From Sepiola atlantica (taxonomy: Eukaryota; Mollusca; Cephalopoda; Sepiida; Sepiolidae), in NCBI GenBank assembly GCA_963556195.1, contig OY744537.1, forward strand, positions 24,169,441 through 24,233,440: 64,000 nt of DNA. The letters run 5' to 3'. A model generated the notes under the pieces. It did no database searches and was not told the DNA's origin. It saw only the letters and a list, made by a program, of their open reading frames with translations. Position 1 is the first letter of the stretch. Each line of letters starts with the position of its first letter. Both the position numbers and the translations under genes were made by a program. This document shows, piece by piece, positions 10,415 through 20,081 of the stretch.

Positions 10415-10985
10415 ACCTGTGGCGTAACCGATATGTACTAAGTAATAATCAGTTCTAAGTAACAGTCTTCTGGAGGTTGCAGGTTCAATCTTCAGTGCGG
10501 GCGATACTAAGAATACAATTACGAATTACTTAAGACTTCTACCCGATCATGGCTGACAGAACGAGAGCAATCTACGTCAGTGGCTTAAAAATTCAAAATT
10601 CCGTACAGATTCTCGAGTGTTTAGTTACTTTGTTTTACGGCATATCAACCCTTTTTGAGTTATTTAATGCCGAATACGGTCATTTTGGTAAAAGTTTTTA
10701 TGCTTCAAGTTTTTTATATTTCCAAATATTTATTCATGGTGTGGTTGTTTTGTAGAGAAAAAAATGTTTTTGTTTTTAACTTTGCAGAACATGATTGAGT
10801 TTTGCAAAGGGAAAGGAAAAAAACAATATGCACCAAATATTGATGTTATTAAATCAGGAAGCCGGTATCTTCAGACAGCCTGATCTGGTAGCACCAGAGT
10901 TTGAGCTGAAGAAGGTTGGAAGTTACATAGGCCGAAAGAGAATATGATCCAAGATGAGAACAGTAGTCCAAATAATCCAAATAAT
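10415..10985 (+). repeat. SINE-like composite repeat with B box and hammerhead-like tail
   Basis: A tRNA-like head with GTGGCGTAACCG (A-box-like, about 10431) and GGTTCAATCTT (B-box-like, 10482) is followed by the family words CGGGCGATACTAAGAATAC and CATGGCTGACAGAACGAG. A segment at about 10620-10895 interrupts the order seen at 57.6 kb and repeats the 9.6-kb unit. After it come CTGAAGA (10906-10912), a weak stem II (GGTT with GGCC) and GAAA (10934-10937), then CCAAGATGAGAACAGTAGTCC. This hammerhead-like core is degenerate: the base after GAAA is G, not C. Confidence 0.5.
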
Positions 10986-11221
10986 ACTAATGCTTATTGG
11001 TTGAAATGATTGTGTCTTTTAATGTTTGAAAGTTTTTTTTTATGGAATTTTGTCTGCTGAATTTTCATTGAATAAACCAAAATGAATTGGTTTGATTTTT
11101 GAAATATTTAAAAAGTCGTTTTAACTGGAATTACAGTTAAATAGTTTGAGTTCCAGATGTGCGTCTTCCATATTGGAACAATATTCCTCAATCTAAAACT
11201 AATGGATCACGGTTGCTCAAA

Positions 11222-11480
11222 TGATTGATTCATCATCATATCATCATCATATTCGGTTTAACATTCGTTTTACATGCTAGCATGTGTTGGGTGGCTTTTA
11301 GAAATTGACTTCCAAACTTATTTCTGATCAGATTTCTTTGGAAGTCATTTTCTTAACTGAGGACAAAATTTTTATAGGCCGGCTACCCTTCGTGACACCA
11401 ACCCAGTGAGGTGATGGGGACCAGTGTTTTTATCTAGCAACCATCTCTAGGTGATTGCCCACCAAGGCTAAAGAGCGCTT
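11222..11480 (+). repeat. Interspersed repeat typical of octopus-like genomes
   Basis: Starts with imperfect ATC trinucleotides, then TTAACATTCGTTTTACATGCTAGCATGTGTTGGGTGG, and later GGCCGGCTACCCTTCGTGACACCAACCC and GTGATGGGGACCAGTG. I associate this order of words (TCATCATC, TTAACGTCCGTTTTCC-like, CTGGATGCCCTTCC-like) with a very common octopus repeat. That association is from memory and is the main sequence-based hint of the organism. There is no coding capacity. Confidence 0.55.
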
Positions 11481-11689
11481 CATCTACCCTTTAATGAATA
11501 TTACAAAAACAGAAAAAACTTGAAGGAAATAGTGATTAATTTTCCAGCTGTATTGGATGGAGTTTCGATGGATTATCTGCTTTACAGCATATCAACATTA
11601 TTTGATAGCAAAACACAATAGCTATTGTAAACGATTAATCGTATACATTTAAAGGAACATAAGTTGCTATTTCATCCATAGTTGGATTG

Positions 11690-11885
11690 AATTGTTGGTT
11701 CATACCATTTTCAATAGTATGCAATTGAACACAATAGATCTGACAGGAACTGAACTCGGCATAGCTGATTCCATAGTCTGTGACCATATCAACTACACCG
11801 AGCAAGCCTCCCCAATTTATTCAGTAGACATCATAGTGGTAGTGTTAAAATTAACCAGATATTATGAAGTTTACATAAATTAAAC
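11690..11885 (+). repeat. Short interspersed repeat, family copy (also 13.45 and 26.2 kb)
   Basis: Ends with GTTAAAATTAACCAGATATTATGAAGTTTACATAAATTA. Related ends occur at 13450-13555 and 26178-26290 (TTGCAATCAGAAATATATTGTAAAGTTTGCATTAATTA). The 63-residue frame across this copy has no domain. Confidence 0.45.
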
Positions 11886-12029
11886 TGATCACTAGAGGGG
11901 GAAAAATCATTTGCCAAATTTTTATTTAGTAAGGAGTCAAATCTTATTGTTTTAACAGATTTATAGCAGTTACATGATTGGATACAGATCTTCTGTTTTA
12001 TTTGCCCAAGCTTGCATAACAACGCCATT

Positions 12030-12370
12030 GGCGTTTGGAACACAGTGCGCATGTGCACCTTTATGGCCTCTCTGCCCAGACTTATTTGGCGTTTTTTACG
12101 AACAGTTGCTGGAGAGACGCCACTGAGACCAGACGCTATAAATCTCTTCTCGCCTCTAACAATAGAGTTGCAGGACGAGCTGAAACTCCAGAACTCAATT
12201 CTCTTTCCATAGTCAACGCCCGCTGGCCAAACCAACCTGTCTTATATTCTTGTGTTACTAACTCTTTCTGATTCCTATTCTGTTTGACAAAACTGTTAAA
12301 TAAAGTTGATTTAATTGTAGAGAAGATGTTTGTCTGTTTAAATGGAACCTGGTGACCCTCTTTTCTTCTT
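12030..12370 (+). mobile_element. LTR-like interspersed repeat, copy 3
   Basis: On the + strand a TATAAATC (about 12138) lies upstream of an AATAAA signal (about 12300) followed by GTTGATTTAATTGTAGAG and TGGTGACCCTCTTTTCTTC. This order of promoter-like and polyadenylation-like signals is what a retroelement LTR shows. It matches the minus-strand copies at 6533, 7125 and 47090 around AATAAA(A/G)TTGATTTA. No flanking internal domain was recognised. Confidence 0.5.
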
Positions 12371-13449
12371 TATCTCCAACAAGCATTTTATTGCATCCAA
12401 ATTCTACAGAATCAAAGTTAAAATTCTATTCATTATAAAAGTTATTTTAATTTGTAAAACAAGGTAACATGCCTCTATAAGTCCATCTTTTTAGTGGAGT
12501 TGACACGAAAAAAATAAAATAGAAAATCTACTGCCTGTACAGTGATTGAACTCACAGCCTTCAGATTATGAAACTGTAGTGTAGTGTAGACGTCCGGGAC
12601 AATGAAGTAAGCTTCGTCCGGTTATGCAAATGAGTAATTTTGCTGACTAATCAATAACATTTTCAGCTCGATATAAGCCAAGCATATTTCGCCTGTTCAA
12701 CAGTTAGTTTAGCAACTAACCTGACACTCAGCTCTAATCGATTTCTGTTATAAAATGATTCCCTGTTGTGCTAACTAGTGTTCATTGAATACTTGTAGCT
12801 CTTTGGTCCGCTCGTCTGCCGAAATCGAAGTTGGTTAAAGGCTGATTGACCTTTAGCTTTCTGTAGGTCACTTTCGCTGGTCCAGGTTTATTTACTACTT
12901 CCTTATTTTCTTCTTGTCCCCTACCATTCGTTCACACTCTGGACATCACCTCATCTTCTGCCTCGTTACAATGTACTTTAAACTTATGAACAATTTATTG
13001 GGACTTAATTTGGAGAGCAGTTTGATCTGCGACTTTCATCTACCGAACAAAACGTTATTCTTTTTATCCAAGAACGTTCCTTCTTATCTTTTTTGCAGGA
13101 ATTCTCCGACCGTTATTAATTTTAACATATTTGAACTGCTTCAACTCTTTCAGCCAATTTGAACTTGTACCTCAACCCCCCCCCCCCGCCTTCCTTCTGA
13201 TCAATTGTATTTTTTCAATAAGACCTAATTATTTTATCTCCAAATCTTGTTTCAACTTTTATTTCTACTGTCTCAACTCCCGTGTTTATTTTTTCTGTCT
13301 TCCGTTGGTTAAGCTTCAAGTTAAAAGTTAATACGAAATCAGAATACAAGGATATTAAACTTTATTTTATTTTAATTTTTTTTTTTACAAAATAAGTAAT
13401 ATCTAGTCATTATGTGAACTGAGTCACTACAGAAAATAATAATTTACCT
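12371..13449. other. No gene recognised
   Basis: AT-rich sequence with a C tract at about 13179. A word GATTGAACTCACAGCC at 12545 could be a reversed tRNA B box of a decayed SINE, too weak to call. Frames on the + strand between 12914 and 13331 show no domain. Confidence 0.4.
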
Positions 13450-13555
13450 TTCAGCTCAACTGGTTCATTAAAAGTTGAACCAGTATGCATCTTTGCAGTA
13501 GATGTTAAAATCAGCAAGATATTTTGACGTCTGCATTAATTAGATATATCACAAG
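13450..13555 (+). repeat. Short interspersed repeat, family copy
   Basis: Shares TTTCAGCTCAACTGG, GCAGTAGATGTTAAAATCAG and ATATTTTGACGTCTGCATTAATTA with the copies at 11690-11885 and 26178-26290. It is non-coding. Confidence 0.45.
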
Positions 13556-13869
13556 ATAAAAAAGAAGAAAAAAAGAAATGAGAAAACCTCCATCTTATTT
13601 TTAGTTATTTTCACCACAGAAAATAATGAGCATCTCCATTAATTTAATCCAACTGGAATGCGCTAATTCTTGTGAAAAACCAGTAACTACATAATTACCA
13701 AAGTTCACAGAATTGTTTTAAAATTAATATTTTTTACTTATATAACATATTCTTCTTTGTAACATGGATTAAAATGGGTAAAAATCTCAATCTTACATGA
13801 AATTTTTAATTTATTAGAAAAGAATACAAACTTTCAAATTTTTAATTTTCTTTATATATACTAATGAGT
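13556..13869. other. No gene recognised
   Basis: AT-rich sequence with A-tracts; nothing coding or structured is visible. Confidence 0.4.
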
Positions 13870-14060
13870 TACCACTCACCAATGCCAAAGGCTCCTAGAG
13901 GATAAGGATTAATGAGATTGTCAGTTAGATGATGACCAATACTATGAGAGGATTGGAAGCGATGGGTGGAATGGGCAGAATTTGATTACTTAAGAAGACG
14001 GCTCAACAAGTATTGGTTAACATTGGGCTTGAAAATGACCATGTTATAGTCAGCTGAGAA
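13870..14060 (+). repeat. Interspersed repeat (also at 30.7 kb)
   Basis: Contains CCAAAGGCTCCTAGAGGAT, GGGCAGAATTTGATTACTTAAG and GGCTCAACAAGTATT. The segment at about 30690-30860 shares GGCAGAATTTGATTATTTAAAG and TGGCTCAACAAGAAT in the same order. It is non-coding. Confidence 0.5.
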
Positions 14061-14099
14061 GAAACCCTGTGATATTGTATATTATAATTGAACATTGTG

Positions 14100-14249
14100 T
14101 ATGCATGTGTGTGTAGTTGTTGATGTAGTTGTTGATGTAGTTGTTAGTCACTGATAAGCTCTCAAACTACTCAACAGAATTGCACATTTGACATAAAGTA
14201 TCCTTGAATTGTTCGCAGGGTGTGCCATAGAAGAGTAAACATGCTGCTG

Positions 14250-14307
<58 letters not shown>

Positions 14308-14308
14308 C

Positions 14309-14351
<43 letters not shown>

Positions 14352-14404
14352 TAATAATAATAATAATAAAAACAACAAAAAAAGCAATAGTAATAACAAT
14401 AATG
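14100..14404. repeat. Compound microsatellite (CTA)n (TAA)n
   Basis: TAGTTGTTGATG units at about 14116-14145 are followed by (CTA)n at 14250-14306 and (ATA/AAT)n at about 14308-14368. Valine- and isoleucine-rich frames across it are artefacts. The TAA run lies just upstream of an R4/Dong-like copy, in line with the TAA preference of that element. Confidence 0.9.
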
Positions 14405-14569
14405 ATAATAGTCAACAGGAAGAGAAAAAAAACTACCAAATCGTAAATTTTGCTGTCCAGCAGTTCACAGGGTGAAGGTCAAGGTGGCAAAAAAAAAAAA
14501 CGAAGCAAATACTTGGAATTTGCCAGAGAACTGAAAGGAATACGGAACATGAAAAAAATCACTATAATA
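14405..14569 (+). pseudogene. R4/Dong-like retrotransposon, C-terminal scrap
   Basis: Matches the end of the ORF at 18412-19695. The scrap reads ...KIVDFA-like, then GSKYLEFARELKGIRNMKK with frame damage, beginning inside the endonuclease domain. It is joined at about 14569 directly to sequence from the N-terminal half of the same protein family. So it is either the tail of one copy fused to another or a rearranged copy. Confidence 0.7.
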
Positions 14570-16845
14570 CCAAGCAAGACACAATGGTTGGAACTAATGG
14601 AAATAAAAGGAAACGTAAATGACGTCACACTACAGCAGGAAACACCCTCACCCCCAGTGAAACCCCACAGGTAGAAGACTGGCACAACACAAACACTGAA
14701 AATGCGGAGACCAATAACTATGAAATCACAGAACTCACTGGGTAAGAAGCAGCAGATGTTGAACACATCAAAAAAATTATGAACGAGGATAAAACAAAAC
14801 TCCCATCCATGAGGAGGGAAGAAATTAAAATTAGAAACGGAAAAAGTGAACAGACTCCTCCCATATATCTCAAATAGATACTATCATAGACCTAAACAAC
14901 TTAATTTATACAGGGGCCAAATCAGTAAGTATGAGACTAAAAATAAAAACAAAGCATCACCAAAAGAATAAACGAACAAAGCCCGGATGGGAAACCAAAT
15001 TAGAAACTCAGATCAACAAACTCCAAAAAGAAGCTAAAGCGGTAAATAAGGCGAAAGCGAACAGAAAACGATAGAAGAGAGTAAATATGACTGACAATGA
15101 AGAAGAAAAACTAAACAAGAAACATGAAAAACTAAAACAAAAGATATTAGCAACAGAGTGAAGACTGAGAGCATACAGGTACAAATCTGAATAGTACAAA
15201 CAAAACAGGGCCTTTGAAAACAACGAAAGCCAGTTTTACCAGAACGTAAACAGAAGAAGGACAAGAACAGAACGGATCTGACAGAAACAAAACAATTCTT
15301 GAGCAATATATTGGAGAAGCAACACGACCACAACAAAAATGCTAAATGGCTAAAAAGCATGAAATAAGAACTTCAGGAAATTGAAGAAGGAACAGTAACC
15401 GAAATTAATGAAGAAACACTCAAGAAGAAAAATTGCAAACTAAAAGCATCAGGCAACAATGGAATACATGCATACTAGTTTTAAAAATTCACGGCATTGC
15501 ATGAAAGGTTAACGCAAAACTGAGAAGATGTATATATAAAATAGACATATCAAAATTTATGACCAAAGGAAGAACTACATTAATACAAAAAGACACTGAA
15601 AAGGGAATGATCCCAGGCAACTACAGACTAATAACTTGCCTACCAACATGTGGAAAACCCTAACAGTTCAATTGACAAAACAGATCTACCACTCCCTTAA
15701 TAATCGTTGACTACTACCCAACGAAAGCGACAAAAAGGACATGTGGCCTATTATACATAGATCATATGATTCTGAAGAAGTAAAAAAACAGGAAAAAAAA
15801 AACATAGCCATGACATGGATTGACTACAAGAAGCCTGCAACAGAATACTCCAAGCACAAATAATTGAGTGCTTAAGGATGTACAAAATATCCAACAAAAT
15901 TATCAATCTTATAAAAAAAAACAATAGAAACATGGAGACTGGAACTGGCAGCTGGAGGACAACACCTGACTACGATAAGAATACAGAGAGGTATTTTTGA
16001 GGGAGACTCTCTATCATCACTACTGTTTATCATAGCCACAATGCCATTCAACAACATACCCAGAAAGTGTAATACTGGATACAAATTCACAGATACAGAA
16101 GAAAGAAGAAACTACCTGATGTATATGGACGACCGGAAGTTATTTGCAAAAAAACAAAACAAAAGGAATTAGAAAATGCAACCAGAATATTCAGCCAGGA
16201 GGTTCGAATGGAATTTGTAATGGAAAAGTGCGCACTAATAGAGATGAAAAGGAGGAAACTCGAAACGGCAGAGGACATGTAACTGTCTAAACAAGACGAG
16301 ATGAGGGCACTTAGTGAACATAATACCTAGAAGCCAACACAATCAAATAAGCAGAAATGAAAGAGAAAATTGGAAAATAATACCCGAGAAGAACAAGAAA
16401 ACTCTTGGAAACTCAATTAGACAGTTGAAACCTGATAAAAGGAATATACACCTGGGCAGAATCTCTAGTAAGATATTCTAGACCATTCATAGGCTGGACA
16501 GAAGAAGAACTCAGACACCTGGACCAAAATACTAGGAAACTAATGACCATAAGCAATGCATTACACCTTAAGGAAGATACTGACCGATCTATGTAAAAAA
16601 AAGGAGAGAAGGGAGAAGAGGGCTGTTAAGCATAGAAGACTGTGTTGATGGCATAAAAAATAAACTGAAAAAAAATACATAACTCAGAACAGAGAAAGGC
16701 TTATCATTGCAGCAAGAAACACTGTCCAAATGAACAATACAGGGAGCAGCAAAACTGAAAAAAAAAAAGAGATTAATACAAGAAAAGTGGGAGGAGAAGG
16801 AACGACATGAACAATTTACAAGACAGACCAGGCAGAGACGCATGA
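14570..16845 (+). mobile_element. R4/Dong-like non-LTR retrotransposon, degenerate copy with RT
   Basis: The longest 5' reach of this family here. Many stops and frameshifts interrupt it, but the order is clear. A Lys/Glu-rich N-terminal half is followed by reverse transcriptase blocks: GMIPGNYRLITCLPT (about 15607), TWIDYKKACDRILQ (about 15815, motif A Asp), GDSLSSLLFIIA (about 16004, motif B) and YMDDRKLFAK (about 16121, the catalytic YMDD). Then come the thumb-side words PFIGWTEEELRHLDQ (about 16486). The reading frame is lost after about 16700, and at 16846 a Gypsy fragment begins. The protein would be the RT that primes on nicked target DNA. It cannot be active in this state. Confidence 0.85.
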
Positions 16846-17040
16846 AAATGACTAGCGTTTTCCAAGCATCCTGAGGAGCATTTTAGACATCGAGAGCAAA
16901 TATTTGGGAGTTTGTGAAAGCATGGGCTTAAGATGAAGCTGCCAAAGTGGCAGTTCCTGAAGAAGAGGACTAGGTACTTGGGCTTCATCATTGGGAATAT
17001 GACGTCACTTCCTGAAAAGGTGATTTCTGTTATTTCCTGC
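16846..17040 (+). pseudogene. Gypsy-type pol fragment (RT end)
   Basis: The + strand reads VFPKHPEEHFRH in a shifted frame, then HGLKMKLPKWQFLKKRT and RYLGFIIG. This is the region of Gypsy pol just after the YxDD motif, leading to the RNase H domain. One stop lies between the blocks. Both sides are cut: an R4-like copy ends at its left and low-complexity TC sequence follows within 100 bases. It is a small dead fragment; the piece at 1-141 comes from the other end of the RT and lies on the opposite strand. Confidence 0.8.
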
Positions 17041-17142
17041 TAATACCCTGAGTAAAGCAGTTGTGAAAAATCTGCTTGTCCCATAAACCCCAATGGAGGG
17101 GGGGGGGACAATGTGAGCTAGCTTAACTGGCAGCCCAAGCTG

Positions 17143-17176
<34 letters not shown>

Positions 17177-17384
17177 TCTCTCTCTCTAACACAGTGATTA
17201 ATTTCTTAACATATATCTCTCTCTTATATCTGTAATCATATTGTCACTCAGTCTTAAAGATAATAAATCCTCCATTGAAAAGAAGCCTCATGTGTACATA
17301 TAATCAACTGAAACGATGATGACGACGAGTGGCATCAGCCATGGTGTGTATAATGAGATTATACACACCTCAGACGACCGAATA
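17041..17384. other. G-tract and (TC)n microsatellite
   Basis: A run of ten G at about 17098-17108 is followed by (TC)n at 17143-17187. No gene is recognised up to the R4 scrap at 17385. Confidence 0.7.
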
Positions 17385-17510
17385 TCCAACACAGATACAA
17401 GCCGGAAACAGTATTGGAAAATAAAAATCATAAAATCCTCTGGGACATGAAAATGCAAAAGCAGAAACTCATCCAAGCAAGGAGATCGGATATGATGAAA
17501 AAACCGTCAA
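17385..17510 (+). pseudogene. R4/Dong-like scrap, endonuclease region
   Basis: Reads YKPETVLENKNHKILWDMKM then QARRSDMM, matching the linker and the RPD motif of the restriction-like endonuclease in the ORF at 18412-19695. The P of RPD is replaced by S here. It is only about 125 bases long, same strand as all other copies. Confidence 0.75.
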
Positions 17511-18209
17511 GCAAATCACAATGCCCAAAAAAATAAGTAAATACCGGGACATACCCGGTAATACATTTGAAGTATTAATTAAGCAATCATACCTTTCCGT
17601 TTGTATATGATCTTATATTTCTCGATATTAATAAACTCTAAGATTTTATCAGTTTCTTATTCTTTCTCTTATGGACAGTTGTGATGTGTCACACAAGGAG
17701 ACGCATTATCGACAGACACAGACAAATAATTTTCCGAATTCAAATGTGTATAATTTTTTATTTATTTTAAGTTTCAAAGAAAATATGAATAAACACAACA
17801 CACTGAAGAAACAACAATGACACAGAAGATTATATTAAATATATATTTTTTTAACGGGGATATTAATAGAATAGACATCAAAAGAACAGGGAAGAATAAA
17901 CAAGATATTGGCGGGAGAAAGGGATGATGTTTTGGTTTGGAGTAAATAAGGTTTTTAGGAATTAAACAAATAAAAGACGTCAAGATGTTGGCATGAAAAA
18001 GGAATAATGTTTTGGCTTGGAATTAAAAAAAATCTCTGAATGAAAAAATATTCCAAAGGTACTTATGTTTTTGAAGAGATGGGTGCTGGTTACTGAAAAA
18101 TTAATATTTTTACAGTCAGAAAAATGGTGAAATGTTTAATAACGTGATTGAGATGATTGTTGGCAAAGTTTGAAATCTGAAGAGCACTATATTCATTTAT
18201 ATTTATATA
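17511..18209. other. No gene recognised
   Basis: AT-rich. The words GATGTTTTGG(T/C)TTGGA recur at about 17926 and 18006, a short direct repeat of a 75-80-base unit. No coding sequence or RNA gene is seen. Confidence 0.4.
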
Positions 18210-18214
18210 TATAT

Positions 18215-18261
18215 GCCTGACGATTCCCTACGGGGATGAAACGCGGAAGCCTCTGTGTAGC
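18215..18261 (+). ncRNA. Hammerhead-ribozyme-like motif
   Basis: CTGACGA lies at 18217-18223 (consensus CUGANGA). Stem II is TCCC with GGGA around a 3-4 base loop. GAAA is at 18238-18241. Stem III is six pairs, CGCGGA (18242-18247) with TCTGTG (18252-18257), two of them G-U, closed by the tetraloop AGCC. U18258 and A18259 follow, as needed at the cleavage site. Stem I is reduced to two pairs (G18215-C18216 with G18260-C18261) because the 5' side is replaced by a TA-rich run. All core bases are present. The host is likely a truncated Penelope- or SINE-type element. Cleavage would be predicted only if stem I were longer. Confidence 0.65.
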
Positions 18262-18385
18262 TTAATTGCCATAAATATATTTCATAACTTATTACCTAGC
18301 TCTACTCACGTATTAAGCACTGTTGAAGTAAATACTGAAAATTCATACATAAAGATTATATCTCCTTATAACATTTTATTAAAAT

Positions 18386-20022
18386 AAGCAGACACAATCA
18401 AATATACAGAAATGAAAGAGAAGATTGGAAAAGAATATCTACGAAGAACAAGGAAACTCTTAGAAACTAAACTATATAGCAGAAACCTAGTAAAAGGGAT
18501 AAACACATGGGCTGTATCACTAATAAGATACTCTGGACCATTCATAGGCTGGACCAAAGAAGAACTCAGGCACCTTGACCAAAGAACTAGAAAACTAATG
18601 ACTATGCACAATGCATTGCACCCAAAAGACGACACGGACAGACTCTACGTGAAAAGAAATGAAGGAGGTAGAGGACTGGTAAGTATAGAAGACTGTGTGG
18701 AAAACACCAAAAAAGAGCTGGAGAAATATGTAACCCAGAACACGGAAAGACTGATCACCACAGCAAGAGACACCAGCCCAACAAACAACCCCGGAAGTAC
18801 TGAACCCAGAAACAAAAAGACAAGAAAGGAAAAGTGGGAAGAAAAACAACTACATGGCCGCTTTATAAGACTCACAAGCGATGAAGCCAATGAAAACAGC
18901 TGGGCATGGCTAAGAAAAGGACACCTGAACAGAGAAACGGAATCTCTGCTGACGGCCGCACAGAACAATGCGATTAGGACAAACTTTATTAAAGCAAAGA
19001 TAGATAAAACCCAGGAAAACAGCAAATGCCGACTGTGTGGACAAAGAGACGAAACGATAAATCATATAATAAGTGAATGCAGCAAGCTAGCACAAAGGGA
19101 ATACAAGAACAGACATGACAGCATGGGGAAAGAAGTACACCAGGAAATGTGCAAACAACTGAATTTCGAATATGCAAAAAAACGGTACAAACACAAACCA
19201 GAAACTGTACTAGAAAACGAAAAACACAAAATCATATGGGATATGAATGTACAAACAGACAAACCCATAACAGCAAGGAGACCGGATATGATAATAATCA
19301 ACAAGAAAGAAAAATCCTGCAAAATCGTGGACTTTGCCGTTCCAGCAGACCACAGAGTGAAGATCAAAGAGACGGAAAAAAGAAGCAAATATACTGAACT
19401 TGCCAGAGAACTGAAAGGAATATGGAACATGAAGAAAGTCAGTATAACACCAATAATCATAGGAGCACTAGGAACAGTCCCCAAAAACATGGAGAAAAGA
19501 CTAGGAGAAATAGGAATCAAAGGGATAACTGAGACCATACAAAGGACAGTAATGATCAAAACAGCTACAATCCTGAGAAATGTCCTCGAATGCGGAAACC
19601 AACCCACAGAAGCAACGAATGGAGAACAAACACATGGAAGCACAATACAACAGAACCGGGGAAAATACAACCGCACGGGAGAGGCGCAAGCATAGACTGA
19701 CGCCACAAAAATTATGGACAGAGGGTCGAGGAGGGAAAGCGCAAACCAGACCTCCACTGGAAGAGCGCGGACAGCTCTGGGACCTCGGGAAGGCTTGTTG
19801 CCACTCGGGCCCCAGAGGGGACCGATGGCCCTTATCAGCGGGAAATCGTTGGTAGGTGGCTGTTGCGATTACCGCAAGGTCATCAGCGGTGATGAACGAA
19901 AAGAGGTGGAGCATACTGGAGGCCTGAGGAGACTTGTTGTCACTCGGACTCCAGGGAATACCACAGGTTGTCGGCAGTGGGTGACCACTGACGATGACCA
20001 GTGTGATAACTCCTAGTGAGTA

Positions 20023-20023
<1 letters not shown>
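18386..20023 (+). mobile_element. R4/Dong-like retrotransposon, 5'-truncated copy
   Basis: The copy starts within the post-RT region and runs to the 3' terminus GAACTCCTAGTGAGTA, followed by (TAA)n at 20024-20081. It contains one long ORF (18412-19695) and about 330 bases of 3' untranslated sequence with the words CAAACCAGACCTCCACTGGAAGAG and TTGTCACTCGGACTCCAGGG, which recur in the 22, 37, 38, 40 and 43-kb copies. Truncation at the 5' end is normal for target-primed integration. The 3' TAA run matches the known preference of the Dong element of silk moth for TAA repeats. Confidence 0.85.
18412..19695 (+). CDS. R4/Dong-like ORF, C-terminal part: zinc knuckle and restriction-like endonuclease
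   Basis: 427 residues, the best-preserved reading frame of this family in the window. Residues 1-200 are the region after the RT (PFIGWTKEELRHLDQRT...). A CCHC motif C-X2-C-X8-H-X4-C spans residues 206-223 (CRLCGQRDE...NHIISEC). The endonuclease core follows: RRPD with P291-D292, then D307 fourteen residues later in IVDFAVPAD. This is the PD-(D/E)XK-like nuclease that nicks target DNA in R2/R4-type elements. The true protein would start much further upstream, since the in-frame sequence is cut at 18388 by a TAA. The ATG used is only the first methionine of the remnant. The frame is open without stops, suggesting a fairly recent insertion. Confidence 0.85.
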   Translation: MKEKIGKEYLRRTRKLLETKLYSRNLVKGINTWAVSLIRYSGPFIGWTKEELRHLDQRTRKLMTMHNALHPKDDTDRLYVKRNEGGRGLVSIEDCVENTKKELEKYVTQNTERLITTARDTSPTNNPGSTEPRNKKTRKEKWEEKQLHGRFIRLTSDEANENSWAWLRKGHLNRETESLLTAAQNNAIRTNFIKAKIDKTQENSKCRLCGQRDETINHIISECSKLAQREYKNRHDSMGKEVHQEMCKQLNFEYAKKRYKHKPETVLENEKHKIIWDMNVQTDKPITARRPDMIIINKKEKSCKIVDFAVPADHRVKIKETEKRSKYTELARELKGIWNMKKVSITPIIIGALGTVPKNMEKRLGEIGIKGITETIQRTVMIKTATILRNVLECGNQPTEATNGEQTHGSTIQQNRGKYNRTGEAQA

Positions 20024-20080
<57 letters not shown>

Positions 20081-20081
20081 T
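20024..20081. repeat. (TAA)n at R4 3' junction
   Basis: About 19 TAA units directly after the 3' end of one R4-like copy and directly before the 5' truncation point of the next. This is consistent with TAA repeats being both target and by-product of insertion. Confidence 0.95.

Noticed and set aside
11831..12271. Frames of 60-134 residues on both strands
   Set aside because: They lie across the LTR-like repeat; no protein motif is present and both strands are open by chance.
18595..19757. Minus-strand frames up to 231 residues rich in Ser, Phe and Leu
   Set aside because: They are antisense shadows of the R4-like ORF, as are similar minus frames at 20269-21469 and 39121-39618.
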